Below, in pieces: positions 33,850 to 43,479 of a stretch of 64,000 bases of DNA. The stretch is taken from positions 1-64,000 of the forward strand of contig CAZULM010000031.1 in NCBI GenBank assembly GCA_964621185.1, in the 5' to 3' direction. The translations under genes were made by a program, and so were the position numbers. This DNA comes from M3007 sp964621185. Its GTDB lineage: Bacteria; Bacteroidota; Bacteroidia; Chitinophagales; Saprospiraceae. A model generated the notes under the pieces. The model saw nothing but the letters and a program-made list of their open reading frames with translations, was not told where the DNA came from and did not search any database. Every line of letters begins with the position of its first letter. Position 1 is the first letter of the stretch.

Positions 33850-35736
33850 CTATCGCCTGATATTAACCGTTCCACGATATATTTGTCCATCATCTTTTGA
33901 TTGCGCCAGGTAGAGGTATGCACCCTCTGGCAGTGGTTGTCCGCCGGAAGTGCCGTTCCAGTCATTGTTGTACGGGTCTGCTTCAAAAACACATTGCCCC
34001 CACACATTGAACACGCGCAGGGAGGCATTGCCGTCCAGCAGCCAAATAGGGGCAAAAGCGTCGTTTTGACCATCGCCGTTGGGTGTGATAAGCCAGGTGC
34101 CGCCATTGGCGCCAGAAGTTTGAACCACCACAGTGGCAGCGGGCGCGGACAGGCAGCACAGGTATTTGAAACGCACGGCATACACGCTCGAATCGCTGGC
34201 AGGGACGAGGATAAAAGTCGCTGTGGTAATAGTATCCCGTTGCTGGCTTTTCCAGCGGTATTCCATCTGTCCGGGGCTGAAAGGGGTGTTGACCACCTCT
34301 ATTCTGACACTGTCGCCCAGTGTAGTTTTTGTGATCTGAGGCCTGGGAAGCGGCTGCGCCAGGGAATTGCATTCCAGGTTTTCTAATTGGAGCAACCAGA
34401 TGTCCTTGCCTCCATGGAATTGATTTGCATCAACGTCAACATTTCCAGTGTCTGTAAAACCCACAACCATCAGTTTGTTGTTGCGTTCCAGCATTTTGTA
34501 AACACCTTCGCCTCCACCTCCGCCGAAATTAGTTGTCCATAATATCTCTCCGCTTTTGTCTAATTTTAGGATAAACATTTCGCCATTCCCGTACACCGCA
34601 CAAACGTCGCCCCCTTTTTCTAAAGGTACTGAAAACCCGCCAAGGTAATACCCCCCATCTGATGCCTGGACTACACTTCTACCTATATCATCGCGGTTAT
34701 AACCAAAGCATTTAGACCAAAGTACCGCATCCATATTCTGGTTCAATTTCAACAGCCACATATCCACGCTTGGGTCAGTTGAATTTTTTTGTGGGTAATT
34801 GCCCACAACATCCCGGTCGGACGAGTTGCTACCTCCAAAGACCAGAAAATTGCCATCATAGTCCACAATCATGTCGCGCGGGAAATCATCACCCTTGCCG
34901 CCATATTTTTTAGCCGCTGCATTCGGTTTCCCATTTGAATTTGTTTTTTGAATCCAGTATTCATCCCGCTGGCCATCATTAGGTATAGAACAGTACCCAC
35001 AAAAAACAAAATCCCCATTTTGCAGTTCTACCAGCCCGCTGACAAGTGAGTGGTAACGGAGTCCCTGCGGCCCGTCAAAGTCATATTTTTCTTCAGCCAC
35101 CACTGCCCAGGTTTCCCAATCCATTTTCAACAACCAGGCATCCAGGTGGTAGAATATTTGTTGGTCAACTGCAGAGATATCTCCTAAAAAAATCAGGTGC
35201 TTTTTGTCTCTGGTCTGAAGTAATTCTATTTGCGTAAAATCATCTAGTCCTTTGTCGTTGTGGTAATCATCGGCATAAGGGCTGCCAAAAATCTTATCCC
35301 GCAACAGGTTTCCGTTTTTATCCAGCTCCAATAGCCAGTAATCGTAGTTGTTGGATGTGTCTAACGCTGAAGTGTTAACATAGCGGCCTGTTTTACCGAT
35401 AATCAGGTAATGTTCGTTTTCCAAATCCTGTATGGCTTTGTAGGCGACCTCTTCCTGGTTGGTACCGAAATTTTTCTCCCACTGGATGTTGGGTTGGGCA
35501 GCATTGTCAAGTTTGACGACCCAATAATCTTTATCGCCATTGTTAATGCCTTTTACATCCCCGTCCTGCGAGGAGGTGGTGTAACCTACGATGAGAAGCC
35601 CACCGTCTTTGGTGGCGATCATGTCGAAAGCCTCTTCGTTGCCATTGCCGCCAAGTAGGCGCTGCCATTCGATGCGGGGTTGGGCCAGGGCAGGAACAGA
35701 AAACAGGGACAGTAGCGTCAAGAACAGGTAGCGCAT
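33850..35736 (-). CDS. T9SS type B surface protein with repeat propeller
   Basis: 628 residues with a signal peptide (MRYLFLTLLSLFSVPALAQ). An array of about 50-residue repeats of the form D-x-W-x-x-K-L-D-x-x-G follows (LLELDKNGNLL, MWLLKLNQNMDA, FILKLDKSGEILW), probably a beta-propeller. An Ig-like segment precedes the C-terminal gliding-motility-type sorting domain: ITPNGDGQNDAF, RVFNVWGQCVFEA, LPEGAYLYLA and final GTVNIRR. The type B signal directs export and surface attachment by T9SS. It is the most divergent of three adjacent paralogues; the gap to the next is 10 bases. Confidence 0.9.
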   Translation of the reverse strand: MRYLFLTLLSLFSVPALAQPRIEWQRLLGGNGNEEAFDMIATKDGGLLIVGYTTSSQDGDVKGINNGDKDYWVVKLDNAAQPNIQWEKNFGTNQEEVAYKAIQDLENEHYLIIGKTGRYVNTSALDTSNNYDYWLLELDKNGNLLRDKIFGSPYADDYHNDKGLDDFTQIELLQTRDKKHLIFLGDISAVDQQIFYHLDAWLLKMDWETWAVVAEEKYDFDGPQGLRYHSLVSGLVELQNGDFVFCGYCSIPNDGQRDEYWIQKTNSNGKPNAAAKKYGGKGDDFPRDMIVDYDGNFLVFGGSNSSDRDVVGNYPQKNSTDPSVDMWLLKLNQNMDAVLWSKCFGYNRDDIGRSVVQASDGGYYLGGFSVPLEKGGDVCAVYGNGEMFILKLDKSGEILWTTNFGGGGGEGVYKMLERNNKLMVVGFTDTGNVDVDANQFHGGKDIWLLQLENLECNSLAQPLPRPQITKTTLGDSVRIEVVNTPFSPGQMEYRWKSQQRDTITTATFILVPASDSSVYAVRFKYLCCLSAPAATVVVQTSGANGGTWLITPNGDGQNDAFAPIWLLDGNASLRVFNVWGQCVFEADPYNNDWNGTSGGQPLPEGAYLYLAQSKDDGQIYRGTVNIRR

Positions 35737-35746
35737 AATAATCAGG

Positions 35747-37618
35747 TTATTTTCGGATGTCTATGGTTCCCCGGTACGTTTGTCCGTCATCTTTAACAAG
35801 GGCTTGGTACAGGTAGGTTCCTTCTGGAATTACCAGCCCTTCGGAAGTGCCGTCCCAGTCGAGGTTGTACTGATCTGCTTCAAAAACACATTTCCCCCAC
35901 AAATTGAAGATTTTCAAGGTCACGTCTAGGCCGATCAGGCAGTAAGGTTCAAAGGTATCGTTTTGGCCGTCTCCGTTGGGGGTCAGTATCCAGTTGCCAC
36001 AGTCCTGGAAGTCGGTAGAGGTGCTTGATATTACAAGTTCGAATGAGGGTGACGGGCTGGAAAAACAACATTGTCGTTCGTTTTTTACGGAATAGATCCC
36101 TTCATGCATGGCTTTGTTGGCTTTGGAGATAATTAAAAACGCGTTTTCGGTAACGGTGTCAATCATGGGAGTTGTCCAAAAATACCGGACATCTGGGAAT
36201 TGCAAAGAATCTTTTACGTACAAGCGCACTGTTGAATCTGCAATTGCAAGGGGCGGTCCGATAATATGTGGCATTCGAATTTGGCAGGAATACCGGAATT
36301 TCACTACCCAAAAATCGGATCCGCCGCCTTTGGCCGAACATGCCTGGGGGCCATCACTTGAGTTGCCCGTGCCGGCAACCACAAAAGTGGAATCGTCTTC
36401 CACAACGATGCCTAAAATATCTTCATACCCATTTCCGCCTATGTTGGTCTGCCACAAACGCTGTCCATTTGCATCTGTTCTGAGCACATAAGCATCATAT
36501 ATTGAGCTTGAATAAAACGCCCTACAGATTCCATTTGTTGACCAAGTAGCACCCCCTATCAAATATCCTCCATCTGGTGTAGGTCTTATCACAAACGCAT
36601 AGTCAGCGGAATCTCCCCGCATAAAATTTGATTTGGAAGGGATATAGTTTCCATTGGCATCGAACCGCGCCCACCACATATCCGCCTTCCCTGGTGCATT
36701 ATCCCAATAACCCGCGATATAGAATCCTCCGTCACTTGTTGGGCAAAGCGACCAAGGGACTTGTTTTTCTGGAAACTTCAACACAGTATCAAACCCGCCA
36801 TTGGGGTCGTCATTTTTCTTTTTATAAAGCCTGTAATCTCCGTAATCTCCATTTAGGCTACCGGGTTCCAAGGCAGCAAAAACGTAACTACCGTCTGACA
36901 GAACGATCAAGTCTTTATTCGAGAAACTTCCTGGAATTTTAGCTTCTGAAAGCAAATCAAAGTTATTGGTCATTTCCACAATCCAATGGTATATTATGTT
37001 GCCAGCCCGATAGGTTCCCAACCAGATTAAATTTCCGTCGGGCGTTAATCTTATCTTTCCATTATCGTTATAATGGAGCGAATCCGAGATGTTTCCCGCT
37101 TCCTGACCATCGTTTTGGGGGCTGCCAAAGCAGCTTGCATTAATCAAGTTGCCATCTTTATTCAGTTGAAGCAACCAGTTGTCCGATCCACCTTTGTGGT
37201 CTGTTACGTCGCCATCGCTGGAAAAAGTGCGGGCGTAAACAAAAATATTACCTTGCGCGTCTTCGGCTGCAGAATATCCCATGTCATATTTGGAGCCGCC
37301 GAATTTTTTTTGCCATATCAAATCGCCGTTGGTCGATATTTTTACGATCATTACATCTGTTTGTGGATAAGCGTTGGGATGCTCGGATTCGAAGGAGTAG
37401 CCTGTGAGGATGTATCCACCGTCAGCAGCTTTGATAATATCCAACAGTTCATCACTCTGGCTCCCTCCGAAGCAGCGCACCCATACGGTGTCTATCTGTG
37501 CAGATAAATCCATGAGAGAAACCATGCAAAAAAGAAATCCAATGCTTAATCGTTGAATAGTAGCATTTGAAACTTGTACCTGCCTGTTTAACAGACTAAA
37601 TATGTCAGAAAACTTCAT
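35747..37618 (-). CDS. T9SS type B surface protein, paralogue 2
   Basis: 623 residues. The N-terminus is longer than usual (MKFSDIFSLLNRQVQ) before the hydrophobic core IGFLFCMVSLMDLSAQ. The mature part begins IDTVWVRCFGGSQSDE and contains repeats such as LIWQKKFGGSKYDMGYSAAEDAQG. This is nearly the same as the corresponding part of the next gene upstream (37628-39466). The C-terminal type B sorting domain has NWILTPNGDGQNDTF and ends GTIDIRK. Recent tandem duplication is evident. Likely a surface adhesin or sensor; no catalytic motif was seen. Confidence 0.9.
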   Translation of the reverse strand: MKFSDIFSLLNRQVQVSNATIQRLSIGFLFCMVSLMDLSAQIDTVWVRCFGGSQSDELLDIIKAADGGYILTGYSFESEHPNAYPQTDVMIVKISTNGDLIWQKKFGGSKYDMGYSAAEDAQGNIFVYARTFSSDGDVTDHKGGSDNWLLQLNKDGNLINASCFGSPQNDGQEAGNISDSLHYNDNGKIRLTPDGNLIWLGTYRAGNIIYHWIVEMTNNFDLLSEAKIPGSFSNKDLIVLSDGSYVFAALEPGSLNGDYGDYRLYKKKNDDPNGGFDTVLKFPEKQVPWSLCPTSDGGFYIAGYWDNAPGKADMWWARFDANGNYIPSKSNFMRGDSADYAFVIRPTPDGGYLIGGATWSTNGICRAFYSSSIYDAYVLRTDANGQRLWQTNIGGNGYEDILGIVVEDDSTFVVAGTGNSSDGPQACSAKGGGSDFWVVKFRYSCQIRMPHIIGPPLAIADSTVRLYVKDSLQFPDVRYFWTTPMIDTVTENAFLIISKANKAMHEGIYSVKNERQCCFSSPSPSFELVISSTSTDFQDCGNWILTPNGDGQNDTFEPYCLIGLDVTLKIFNLWGKCVFEADQYNLDWDGTSEGLVIPEGTYLYQALVKDDGQTYRGTIDIRK

Positions 37619-37627
37619 TTAACCCAG

Positions 37628-39466
37628 TTATTTTCTAAGGTTTATTGTACCCCTATAAGTGTTCTCGTCGTATTTTGTAATAGCATCATAGAGATAGGCA
37701 CCTTCTGGTAATAGCTGTCCTCCAGAAGTTCCTCCCCAGTCATTGTTGTATGGATCCGATTCATAAACGCATTTTCCCCACAAATTAAATATTTTCAGTG
37801 CCGATTCTTTACCGATCAGGCAGTAAGGTTCAAAGGTGTCGTTTTGACCGTCGCCGTTGGGGGTTAATATCCAGTTGCCGCAACTTTGGGAGTTGTTCTC
37901 GCTGTTTGCAATTACAAGCTCAAAAGGGGGAGATGGGCTGGAAAAACAACAATAATATTCAGTTGTAACTTTGTAACTGCCTTGATGCAGAGATTGATTT
38001 GCATTGTGAATGGACAAAAAGGCATATTGTGTAATGGTATCCCCCAAAGGCGTTTGCCAATGATACCGCCCGTTTGGCAAGGACAAAGAATCTATCACGA
38101 ACAAGGTTGTCGTAATATCGGGCGATACGATGGCCTCGCCAGAAACGACCGGCTGTTTGATATTGCAGGTATAATGGAACTTTGCCATCCAAAAATCTCC
38201 TTCACCTCCCTGATATTGAGCACATCCCTGGGGCCCACTTTTTCCACCGTAACCTGCAAGCACAAAAGTCTCGTCATTTTCAACATAAATGCTGAATATC
38301 GCGTCGCCAATATTACCTCCAATATTTGTTTGCCATAAAATGTTGCCATCTTTATCCGTCCTTATCAGATAGCCTGTGTGCTGGCCACTATAGTTTTCGA
38401 AAGCTTTGCATACCCCCCTGTCTGACACTGTGGAACCGGCCACTAGGAACCCACCATCGGACATGGGTTTTATATCATAAATCTGGTCGGTTTTGTTACC
38501 AGAGAAAATTCGGGAGGATGCTTTAATCTCTTGTCCGTTGGAATCTAAACGCAGCATCCATATATCGTAATTGTATGGTGAAAGTGTGTCTTCGCAATCG
38601 TGATCAATGCCTATAATGTAAAACCCGTTATCGGCTACCGGGATAATGCGCCTGGGCTCCTGTCCACAGGGCTTCCTTTCGTATATCAAATCGAATCCAG
38701 CACTGGGATTGTCTTTCTCTCGTTTAAATACCCAGAAATCACCATTTGGGTCGTGTTTTATTGAACAGGTCGTTACTATGTAGCTATTCGGGGATAATAT
38801 CACAAAGTCTCTAGTCGATCCGGTTGTTCTGAGGCTTCCTCCTGTAATATTGTTATATATGATTTGAGAAAAGTTTTTGTCAGTCTCTACCACCCATACG
38901 TTGTCTTTATAAATTCCTACCCACATTATTGTGTTCGCCTCTGTTATTTTTATTCGTCCCGTTTCTCTGTAAGAAATAATAGGATCGGCGGAGACCTCAA
39001 AGCCGTCGTCTTCCGCTGAGCCATATGATTTTTGATGCAAAAGGTTGCCTTGTGGGTCGAGGTGTAATATCCAATTGTCCGAACCACCTATACTGTTCTG
39101 TACATCTTTGTCGGAGGAAAAGGAGCGCGCATAAACAAAAATATCTCCATTTTGGTCAATAGCCGCACTGTAACCGATCTCACTTTTGCTACCACCGTAT
39201 TGTTTTTTCCATAGAAGAGATCCATCCGACCTTATTTTTACTATCATCACATCCAAATCGCTCTGATCAGCTGGGTTGCGGGTATAACCTGTAGCCACGT
39301 ATTCACCGTCAGGCGTATTTTGTAAATCGAGTGGCAGATCGGTATCTGCCCCACCGAAGCAGCGCACCCATACAGTGTCAATCTGTGCAGAAGGCTCCTC
39401 AAGGAAAACTACAATCAAAACCAACGCAATGCCTAATCGCCGAATGATGGTGTTTGAATACGCCAT
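37628..39466 (-). CDS. T9SS type B surface protein, paralogue 1
   Basis: 612 residues with a signal peptide (MAYSNTIIRRLGIALVLIVVF, cleavage near PSAQ). The mature start IDTVWVRCFGGADTDL and repeats (LLWKKQYGGSKSEIGYSA, FVYARSFSSDKDV) mirror paralogue 2. Its C-terminus has the same NWILTPNGDGQNDTFEPYC block and ends GTINLRK. Its start overlaps the end of the upstream sigma-like gene by 34 bases, so translation of the two is probably coupled. Confidence 0.9.
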   Translation of the reverse strand: MAYSNTIIRRLGIALVLIVVFLEEPSAQIDTVWVRCFGGADTDLPLDLQNTPDGEYVATGYTRNPADQSDLDVMIVKIRSDGSLLWKKQYGGSKSEIGYSAAIDQNGDIFVYARSFSSDKDVQNSIGGSDNWILHLDPQGNLLHQKSYGSAEDDGFEVSADPIISYRETGRIKITEANTIMWVGIYKDNVWVVETDKNFSQIIYNNITGGSLRTTGSTRDFVILSPNSYIVTTCSIKHDPNGDFWVFKREKDNPSAGFDLIYERKPCGQEPRRIIPVADNGFYIIGIDHDCEDTLSPYNYDIWMLRLDSNGQEIKASSRIFSGNKTDQIYDIKPMSDGGFLVAGSTVSDRGVCKAFENYSGQHTGYLIRTDKDGNILWQTNIGGNIGDAIFSIYVENDETFVLAGYGGKSGPQGCAQYQGGEGDFWMAKFHYTCNIKQPVVSGEAIVSPDITTTLFVIDSLSLPNGRYHWQTPLGDTITQYAFLSIHNANQSLHQGSYKVTTEYYCCFSSPSPPFELVIANSENNSQSCGNWILTPNGDGQNDTFEPYCLIGKESALKIFNLWGKCVYESDPYNNDWGGTSGGQLLPEGAYLYDAITKYDENTYRGTINLRK

Positions 39467-40851
39467 GACCTTTGTTTGTTTATTGAAAAAGCTTTATCGT
39501 AATACAAGTGTCTGGGGTTATTTTGTATTTTATTCAAGTACCGGTTAGCCTCTACCTTATCCCCTTTGCCAAGGTAAGCCAGCAGGAAAAGAAAATCATA
39601 ATATTCCGAGTGTAATGTATCCGGCACGGCATTCAAAGCCAAGAGGGCTTCGGCGTGTTGATTATTGATAATGTGATCAGCTGCGACCGCAACAATGGAG
39701 TCTGGAAATTGGACTAACGGTTGTGAGCCAGCTCCTTTTAATAGGGAGGTGCTAAAAAAGCGCAATTCTTCGCTGTACGATGCCACAATTGCTTCGTCGG
39801 CTTTTGGTGGGCGAATAAACATTGTGGCAGCGATGAGCAGCAACAATGAAGCTGCAATGCGCCAGTACCGGTTGAAAGAAACTACCCGGGGTTCAGGCTT
39901 TACAATAGCATGTTCCCCTCCATCCCATTTGCCAAGCAAGTCGCGCAACCGTTTGTTCTCCGCCTGTCGAATGGCATCTTTTAGTGTGCCTTGTTCATCA
40001 TCAATTTCTTCTCTTTGATTATCCATACCATCATCGATGTTTTTTGTTCTATTTTCAAGTAAGTCTTCATCATCGGATGGGGACATGCCCAGACAGGCTT
40101 TTAGTTGTTGTATACATCTGGATTTTTGCTTGCGAGCCGCAACTTGGCTTATTCCGGCCTTTACGGCATAAATATCCAAGGCCATATCATAGTAAAGGAG
40201 CTGCTTGAGCAAACCGGGGCAATATTCGGGGCCGTGGGGAAAGCAATTTATGACGCGCTGTTCGAACTCAGTTTTTCGCTCCGATTCGATCAGGATATCA
40301 AATGCTGAATCGGGAATGTCGGCGGCATCAAGTAAGCCTTCGTCAAAAGTCAATTGGACAGCTTTGCTTTTTTTAAATAAATATTTTTTGATTATTATTT
40401 TCAATATCCCATAGAGCACCGCAATGGAAGGTGTCCCTTTTGAGAAATACTTTTCACGCAATATGCCAGAGCAGGCTATTTTATTGAACACCAAGAAAGT
40501 GTCTTGTATTATCTCTTGCTGGTCGTGTTCAATGGTTTCCAGAGTATGATTTTTCAGGTAGGTTTGGAGTACTTTCCGGTATGCAACATAGAAGTAGTTC
40601 AGGCCCATATTGCGCTCCGTCTCGTCGAGGCTTTCCATTGGAAATACTGCGACCGTGTCTTTCAGGAGCCCATCTGTTTTTTCTTTGCTAAGGTTGATTT
40701 GCAGAAAATAGACAATGACCTCATCTCCATACTTCAGCGCAAAACCCTGCATGGGCATTTCCTGATTTTTTTTCAACGCTTCGATAAAATAGCGCAATTC
40801 TTCGTGCGAATAATGTTTTGTTGGATCTCCTGCTGGATTGGTTTTTATCAT
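39433..40851 (-). CDS. Sigma-70-like domain fused to TM helix and TPR-like region
   Basis: 472 residues from 40851 (an ATG at 40881 adds ten). Residues about 80-165 resemble sigma region 2 (HDQQEIIQDTFLVFNKI), and about 205-255 resemble region 4 with a helix-turn-helix (YDMALDIYAVKAGISQVAARKQKSRCI). An acidic linker leads to one TM (about 329-347, YWRIAASLLLLIAATMFI) and a C-terminal helical TPR-like domain. That places the DNA-binding part inside and the TPRs in the periplasm. I infer a membrane-tethered ECF-type regulator of the following surface-protein operon. Sigma similarity is weak to moderate. Confidence 0.6.
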   Translation of the reverse strand: MIKTNPAGDPTKHYSHEELRYFIEALKKNQEMPMQGFALKYGDEVIVYFLQINLSKEKTDGLLKDTVAVFPMESLDETERNMGLNYFYVAYRKVLQTYLKNHTLETIEHDQQEIIQDTFLVFNKIACSGILREKYFSKGTPSIAVLYGILKIIIKKYLFKKSKAVQLTFDEGLLDAADIPDSAFDILIESERKTEFEQRVINCFPHGPEYCPGLLKQLLYYDMALDIYAVKAGISQVAARKQKSRCIQQLKACLGMSPSDDEDLLENRTKNIDDGMDNQREEIDDEQGTLKDAIRQAENKRLRDLLGKWDGGEHAIVKPEPRVVSFNRYWRIAASLLLLIAATMFIRPPKADEAIVASYSEELRFFSTSLLKGAGSQPLVQFPDSIVAVAADHIINNQHAEALLALNAVPDTLHSEYYDFLFLLAYLGKGDKVEANRYLNKIQNNPRHLYYDKAFSINKQRSWRIQTPSFGD

Positions 40852-40903
40852 AACAAGATTTTTCGAAATGAAACAAAACACGGGAAAACTGCCGTTTCAA
40901 AAG

Positions 40904-41152
40904 CTAAGGTAGTGAATCCTTGTCCACGGTGTACGCCTGTGTTTTGATTTTCGAAAGTGAGAATTCTACTTCCTTTTCTGGGCTCTGGTTGTGTGGAGTT
41001 TTGAACTCCTGAGCAGGCTGGACAAATCCTTCTTTCCCGCTTCCCGAGCTTTTAAGCACGGCTTCATATTGCTGGATCAGCCACCTGATCCTTCTGTTTT
41101 CGATGGTTCGAATTGCCGCGCTCAATCGACCTTTCAGTTTTCGAGCCTCCAT
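40904..41152 (-). CDS. Small basic hypothetical protein at operon head
   Basis: 82 residues from the ATG at 41152 (an upstream ATG at 41203 would extend it). The N-terminal half is a basic helix (MEARKLKGRLSAAIRTIENRR), the rest polar and probably disordered, with no signal peptide. It lies 52 bases upstream of the sigma-like gene on the same strand and may be its small cytosolic partner. The family is not recognised. Confidence 0.5.
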   Translation of the reverse strand: MEARKLKGRLSAAIRTIENRRIRWLIQQYEAVLKSSGSGKEGFVQPAQEFKTPHNQSPEKEVEFSLSKIKTQAYTVDKDSLP

Positions 41153-41595
41153 ATTGTAGTAATTATTTATCAGGTAGTCATTTCGATAGCGCTGTCGCTT
41201 CATCCGGCAGTTATGTGCCTGTTGGAACACCGATGCTTTATTTCAATATCTCTCAAAAATTAAGATATGTGACTTTGGCCGGAAAAATTTTGCCGCTAAA
41301 CTGCAAGAGATATCCATGTTCCACCCACCTAAGGGGAATGAATTGTATGTGAAGTTAAAAAAAATGCTGGCTTTGGTCACAGGCTGGAGAATAGGGGGGA
41401 TACTTTATTCATCCATGAAAGCTGTCGGGCAAGAAGCTAGACCGTTGTGCTGTGGTGGTCTTATAGAAACCAGAAGGGACAAATAACCTGGAACAATTAA
41501 CCCAATAATGCCGAGCCAGGTGTCAACATACTACAGGCCGTTTTTAGAAGAGATGCTATGTTGGGTAAAAATGTTTCAAATATGGGCAATTGCCA
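41153..41595. other. Gene-free divergent intergenic region
   Basis: About 440 bases separate the minus-strand T9SS operon from the plus-strand ion-channel operon. No ORF with coding character, no hairpin and no copy of the dispersed repeats was recognised. The promoters of both operons should lie here or in the adjoining conserved element at 41596. Confidence 0.5.
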
Positions 41596-41674
41596 AGTAC
41601 CTTTTTGGAATACGCACCTCTTATGGAGAATCTTTAGTAAAGCAAAAATAAGCACCGTAAAAAACCACCGATTT
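41596..41674 (+). promoter_or_regulatory. Upstream element shared with the 50.7-kb operon (copy 1)
   Basis: AGTACCTTTTT-G-GAATACGCACCTCTTAT at 41596-41624 matches 50561-50589 at 25 of 29 positions. A second block, AGCACCGTAAAAAACCACCG at 41651, matches AGCACAGTAAAAACCGCCG at 50635. The gene start follows 30 bases after this block. Conservation upstream of two operons with unrelated first genes suggests a common promoter or operator. Confidence 0.6.
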
Positions 41675-41704
41675 CTTCACTTCAATACCTAAATATCTAT
41701 CATC

Positions 41705-42142
41705 ATGCAAAAAGCATTTGTTTTTCGCGCTTTCTTTTTGTCGGCCTTCGCCCTTTTTGGAGCCATGAAAGCCGGCGCGCAATCCACCATCACCTTCTAC
41801 GCCAATATTTCTGACACACAATCCGAGACGGGTGTGGTTGGCCACGTCTGGGTTGGTCTTCAAGACGGCTCCGGCGCCAAGCGAGTAGTAGGGTTTTACC
41901 CTGGTGGCCTTCGCGATGACAGCGGCCGTAAGGCCGACATCGACTATAGCTTTAAGGTAGCCTCGCTTGCCCCGGCCCGCAAGGTGCTCGAGGCGTACAG
42001 TGCTAAGAGCTATGTCCTGGGCCTTCGCGATTGCCGCAACCTTGCATCCGACGTAGCGGCATCGGTTGGACTGCGCGTCCCTGACAGCCGCGGCACCAAG
42101 TCGCCAGCGGAGTGGATGGCGGAGTTGGTCGCTCTCAACTGA
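41705..42142 (+). CDS. Exported permuted-papain-like (His-Cys) protein
   Basis: 145 residues with a signal peptide (MQKAFVFRAFFLSAFALFGAMKAGAQ). The mature part has GHVWVGLQDGSG with a His at 47, then VVGFYPGG, and later YVLGLRDCRNLASDVAASVGL with Cys110. His before Cys, with a conserved DC at a helix start, is the layout of circularly permuted NlpC/P60-like amidases/peptidases (LRAT/DUF4105-like). It could cut a peptidoglycan or lipid amide bond. It is the first gene of the ion-channel operon, 56 bases before the channel gene. Assignment is by motif only. Confidence 0.6.
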   Translation: MQKAFVFRAFFLSAFALFGAMKAGAQSTITFYANISDTQSETGVVGHVWVGLQDGSGAKRVVGFYPGGLRDDSGRKADIDYSFKVASLAPARKVLEAYSAKSYVLGLRDCRNLASDVAASVGLRVPDSRGTKSPAEWMAELVALN

Positions 42143-42198
42143 TTTTAATCGCATATATGTCCCTGTCTTTTTTCTTTACAAAAAAACTGTGTTCACAC

Positions 42199-43479
42199 AT
42201 GAGAAAACTAATCATTCACCTATATTCATCAACGGCAAACGCGCGTGGGCGCTCACCGCTCGACCTTCCCGAACGGGCTGTTTGGATCACATTTGCCCTG
42301 GCATTCATGCTTAGTGTCATAGTTGGCAATCTGTTCGTACGAGGCTTGTACAGGTCGGCACTATCGAGCCTTAAAAATGGAGGTGCAGATATTTCCCTGA
42401 GTGATAGGGCTACAGGGCATGATGCCCGGGTAGCAGAGCTGACCAATTTGAAAGCGGTCGGAAAAGAGATGTCTGACGACCTTCGTCTGGGCGATTTGTT
42501 TTCCCAAAACAGCATTCAATACGCCTCGTTTGAACGCTGGATGGCCGATCGTCGGCAAATCAGTTCCGATCAGCTGCGTTTGGCTATTATGGGGCGCCTG
42601 GATGGTTGGCTATTCCCGGTTGCCCAACCAATCCCCAATGAATCCATATTGCGCAGTTTTGGTTTTGAGAAGCCCAATACGAGCGAACTCCACAATATAC
42701 AGCCGGCGGATTGGGACTACTACATCACAGCAGCGTGCCTGGAGAAATTCCGTAAAAATCTCAGCGGGGGTTATCATCAACCCTTGCGACTGGCGACCGC
42801 GCTGGCCGGCAGCATCCAGTGGCTTACGTTTTTTCTTGCCATATGGGGGGGCATATTGCTAATCTGTCGTTTTGCCTTTAGTCGCATCCAACGCCAGTTG
42901 GTTCAAACGGGTAAAAATCCGGTCGACACCGAAGAGAAGGGCAGCCTCTGGCAAATAGAGGGAACGGACCCCGAATCACCGCCCTTATACATTCGCCTGC
43001 AGGACAAGCTGCCCGCTCTTTTCCTTCCGGCTGATTTGCTTGCTCAATGCATGCATGCAGGCGTACTCACTCGTGCTCCGCACGAGCTGCAGGAATACAT
43101 TAGCGAAAAGGTTGCGGAATTTAAAGCCAAAGTAGAATCATCTGAGTTCGAATTACTTGATTTCATCATATATGCCTGTCCCACACTCGGTTTTTTGGGG
43201 ACCATTATTGGCATAACCGAAGCTTTTGCCAAAGCCGCTGACATCATCAGCAGCAGCAGTACACTCGCGCGCATTGAAGCGTTCAACCGTGTCACGGAAG
43301 CTTTAGCGCTCGCCTTCGATACAAGTTTTGTAGGTCTGTTGGCGGTACTGATCCTCAATCAAATGCTGTCGTTGTTGAAACGCCGCGAGGCCGGTCTTTT
43401 CATTGAATTGGAAACGGAAACGTTCGCTCAAATGCGGCGCCTGCAACGCGTCAAACAAAATGCGTACAGCCATGCCTGA
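42199..43479 (+). CDS. MotA/TolQ/ExbB-family proton channel, enlarged
   Basis: 426 residues from ATG 42199 (42157 would add 14). TM1 is at about 28-50, followed by a ~150-residue insert, TM2 (about 200-225), a cytosolic segment, and the paired channel helices. TM3 (about 322-345) contains CPTLGFLGTIIGITEAF, the MotA/ExbB signature, and TM4 (about 368-392) has ALAFDTSFVGLLAVLILN. ExbB/TolQ proteins (about 230 residues) form pentamers that use ion flow to drive TM partners. This one has an extra domain between TM1 and TM2. Three candidate TM partners follow directly. Confidence 0.85.
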   Translation: MRKLIIHLYSSTANARGRSPLDLPERAVWITFALAFMLSVIVGNLFVRGLYRSALSSLKNGGADISLSDRATGHDARVAELTNLKAVGKEMSDDLRLGDLFSQNSIQYASFERWMADRRQISSDQLRLAIMGRLDGWLFPVAQPIPNESILRSFGFEKPNTSELHNIQPADWDYYITAACLEKFRKNLSGGYHQPLRLATALAGSIQWLTFFLAIWGGILLICRFAFSRIQRQLVQTGKNPVDTEEKGSLWQIEGTDPESPPLYIRLQDKLPALFLPADLLAQCMHAGVLTRAPHELQEYISEKVAEFKAKVESSEFELLDFIIYACPTLGFLGTIIGITEAFAKAADIISSSSTLARIEAFNRVTEALALAFDTSFVGLLAVLILNQMLSLLKRREAGLFIELETETFAQMRRLQRVKQNAYSHA

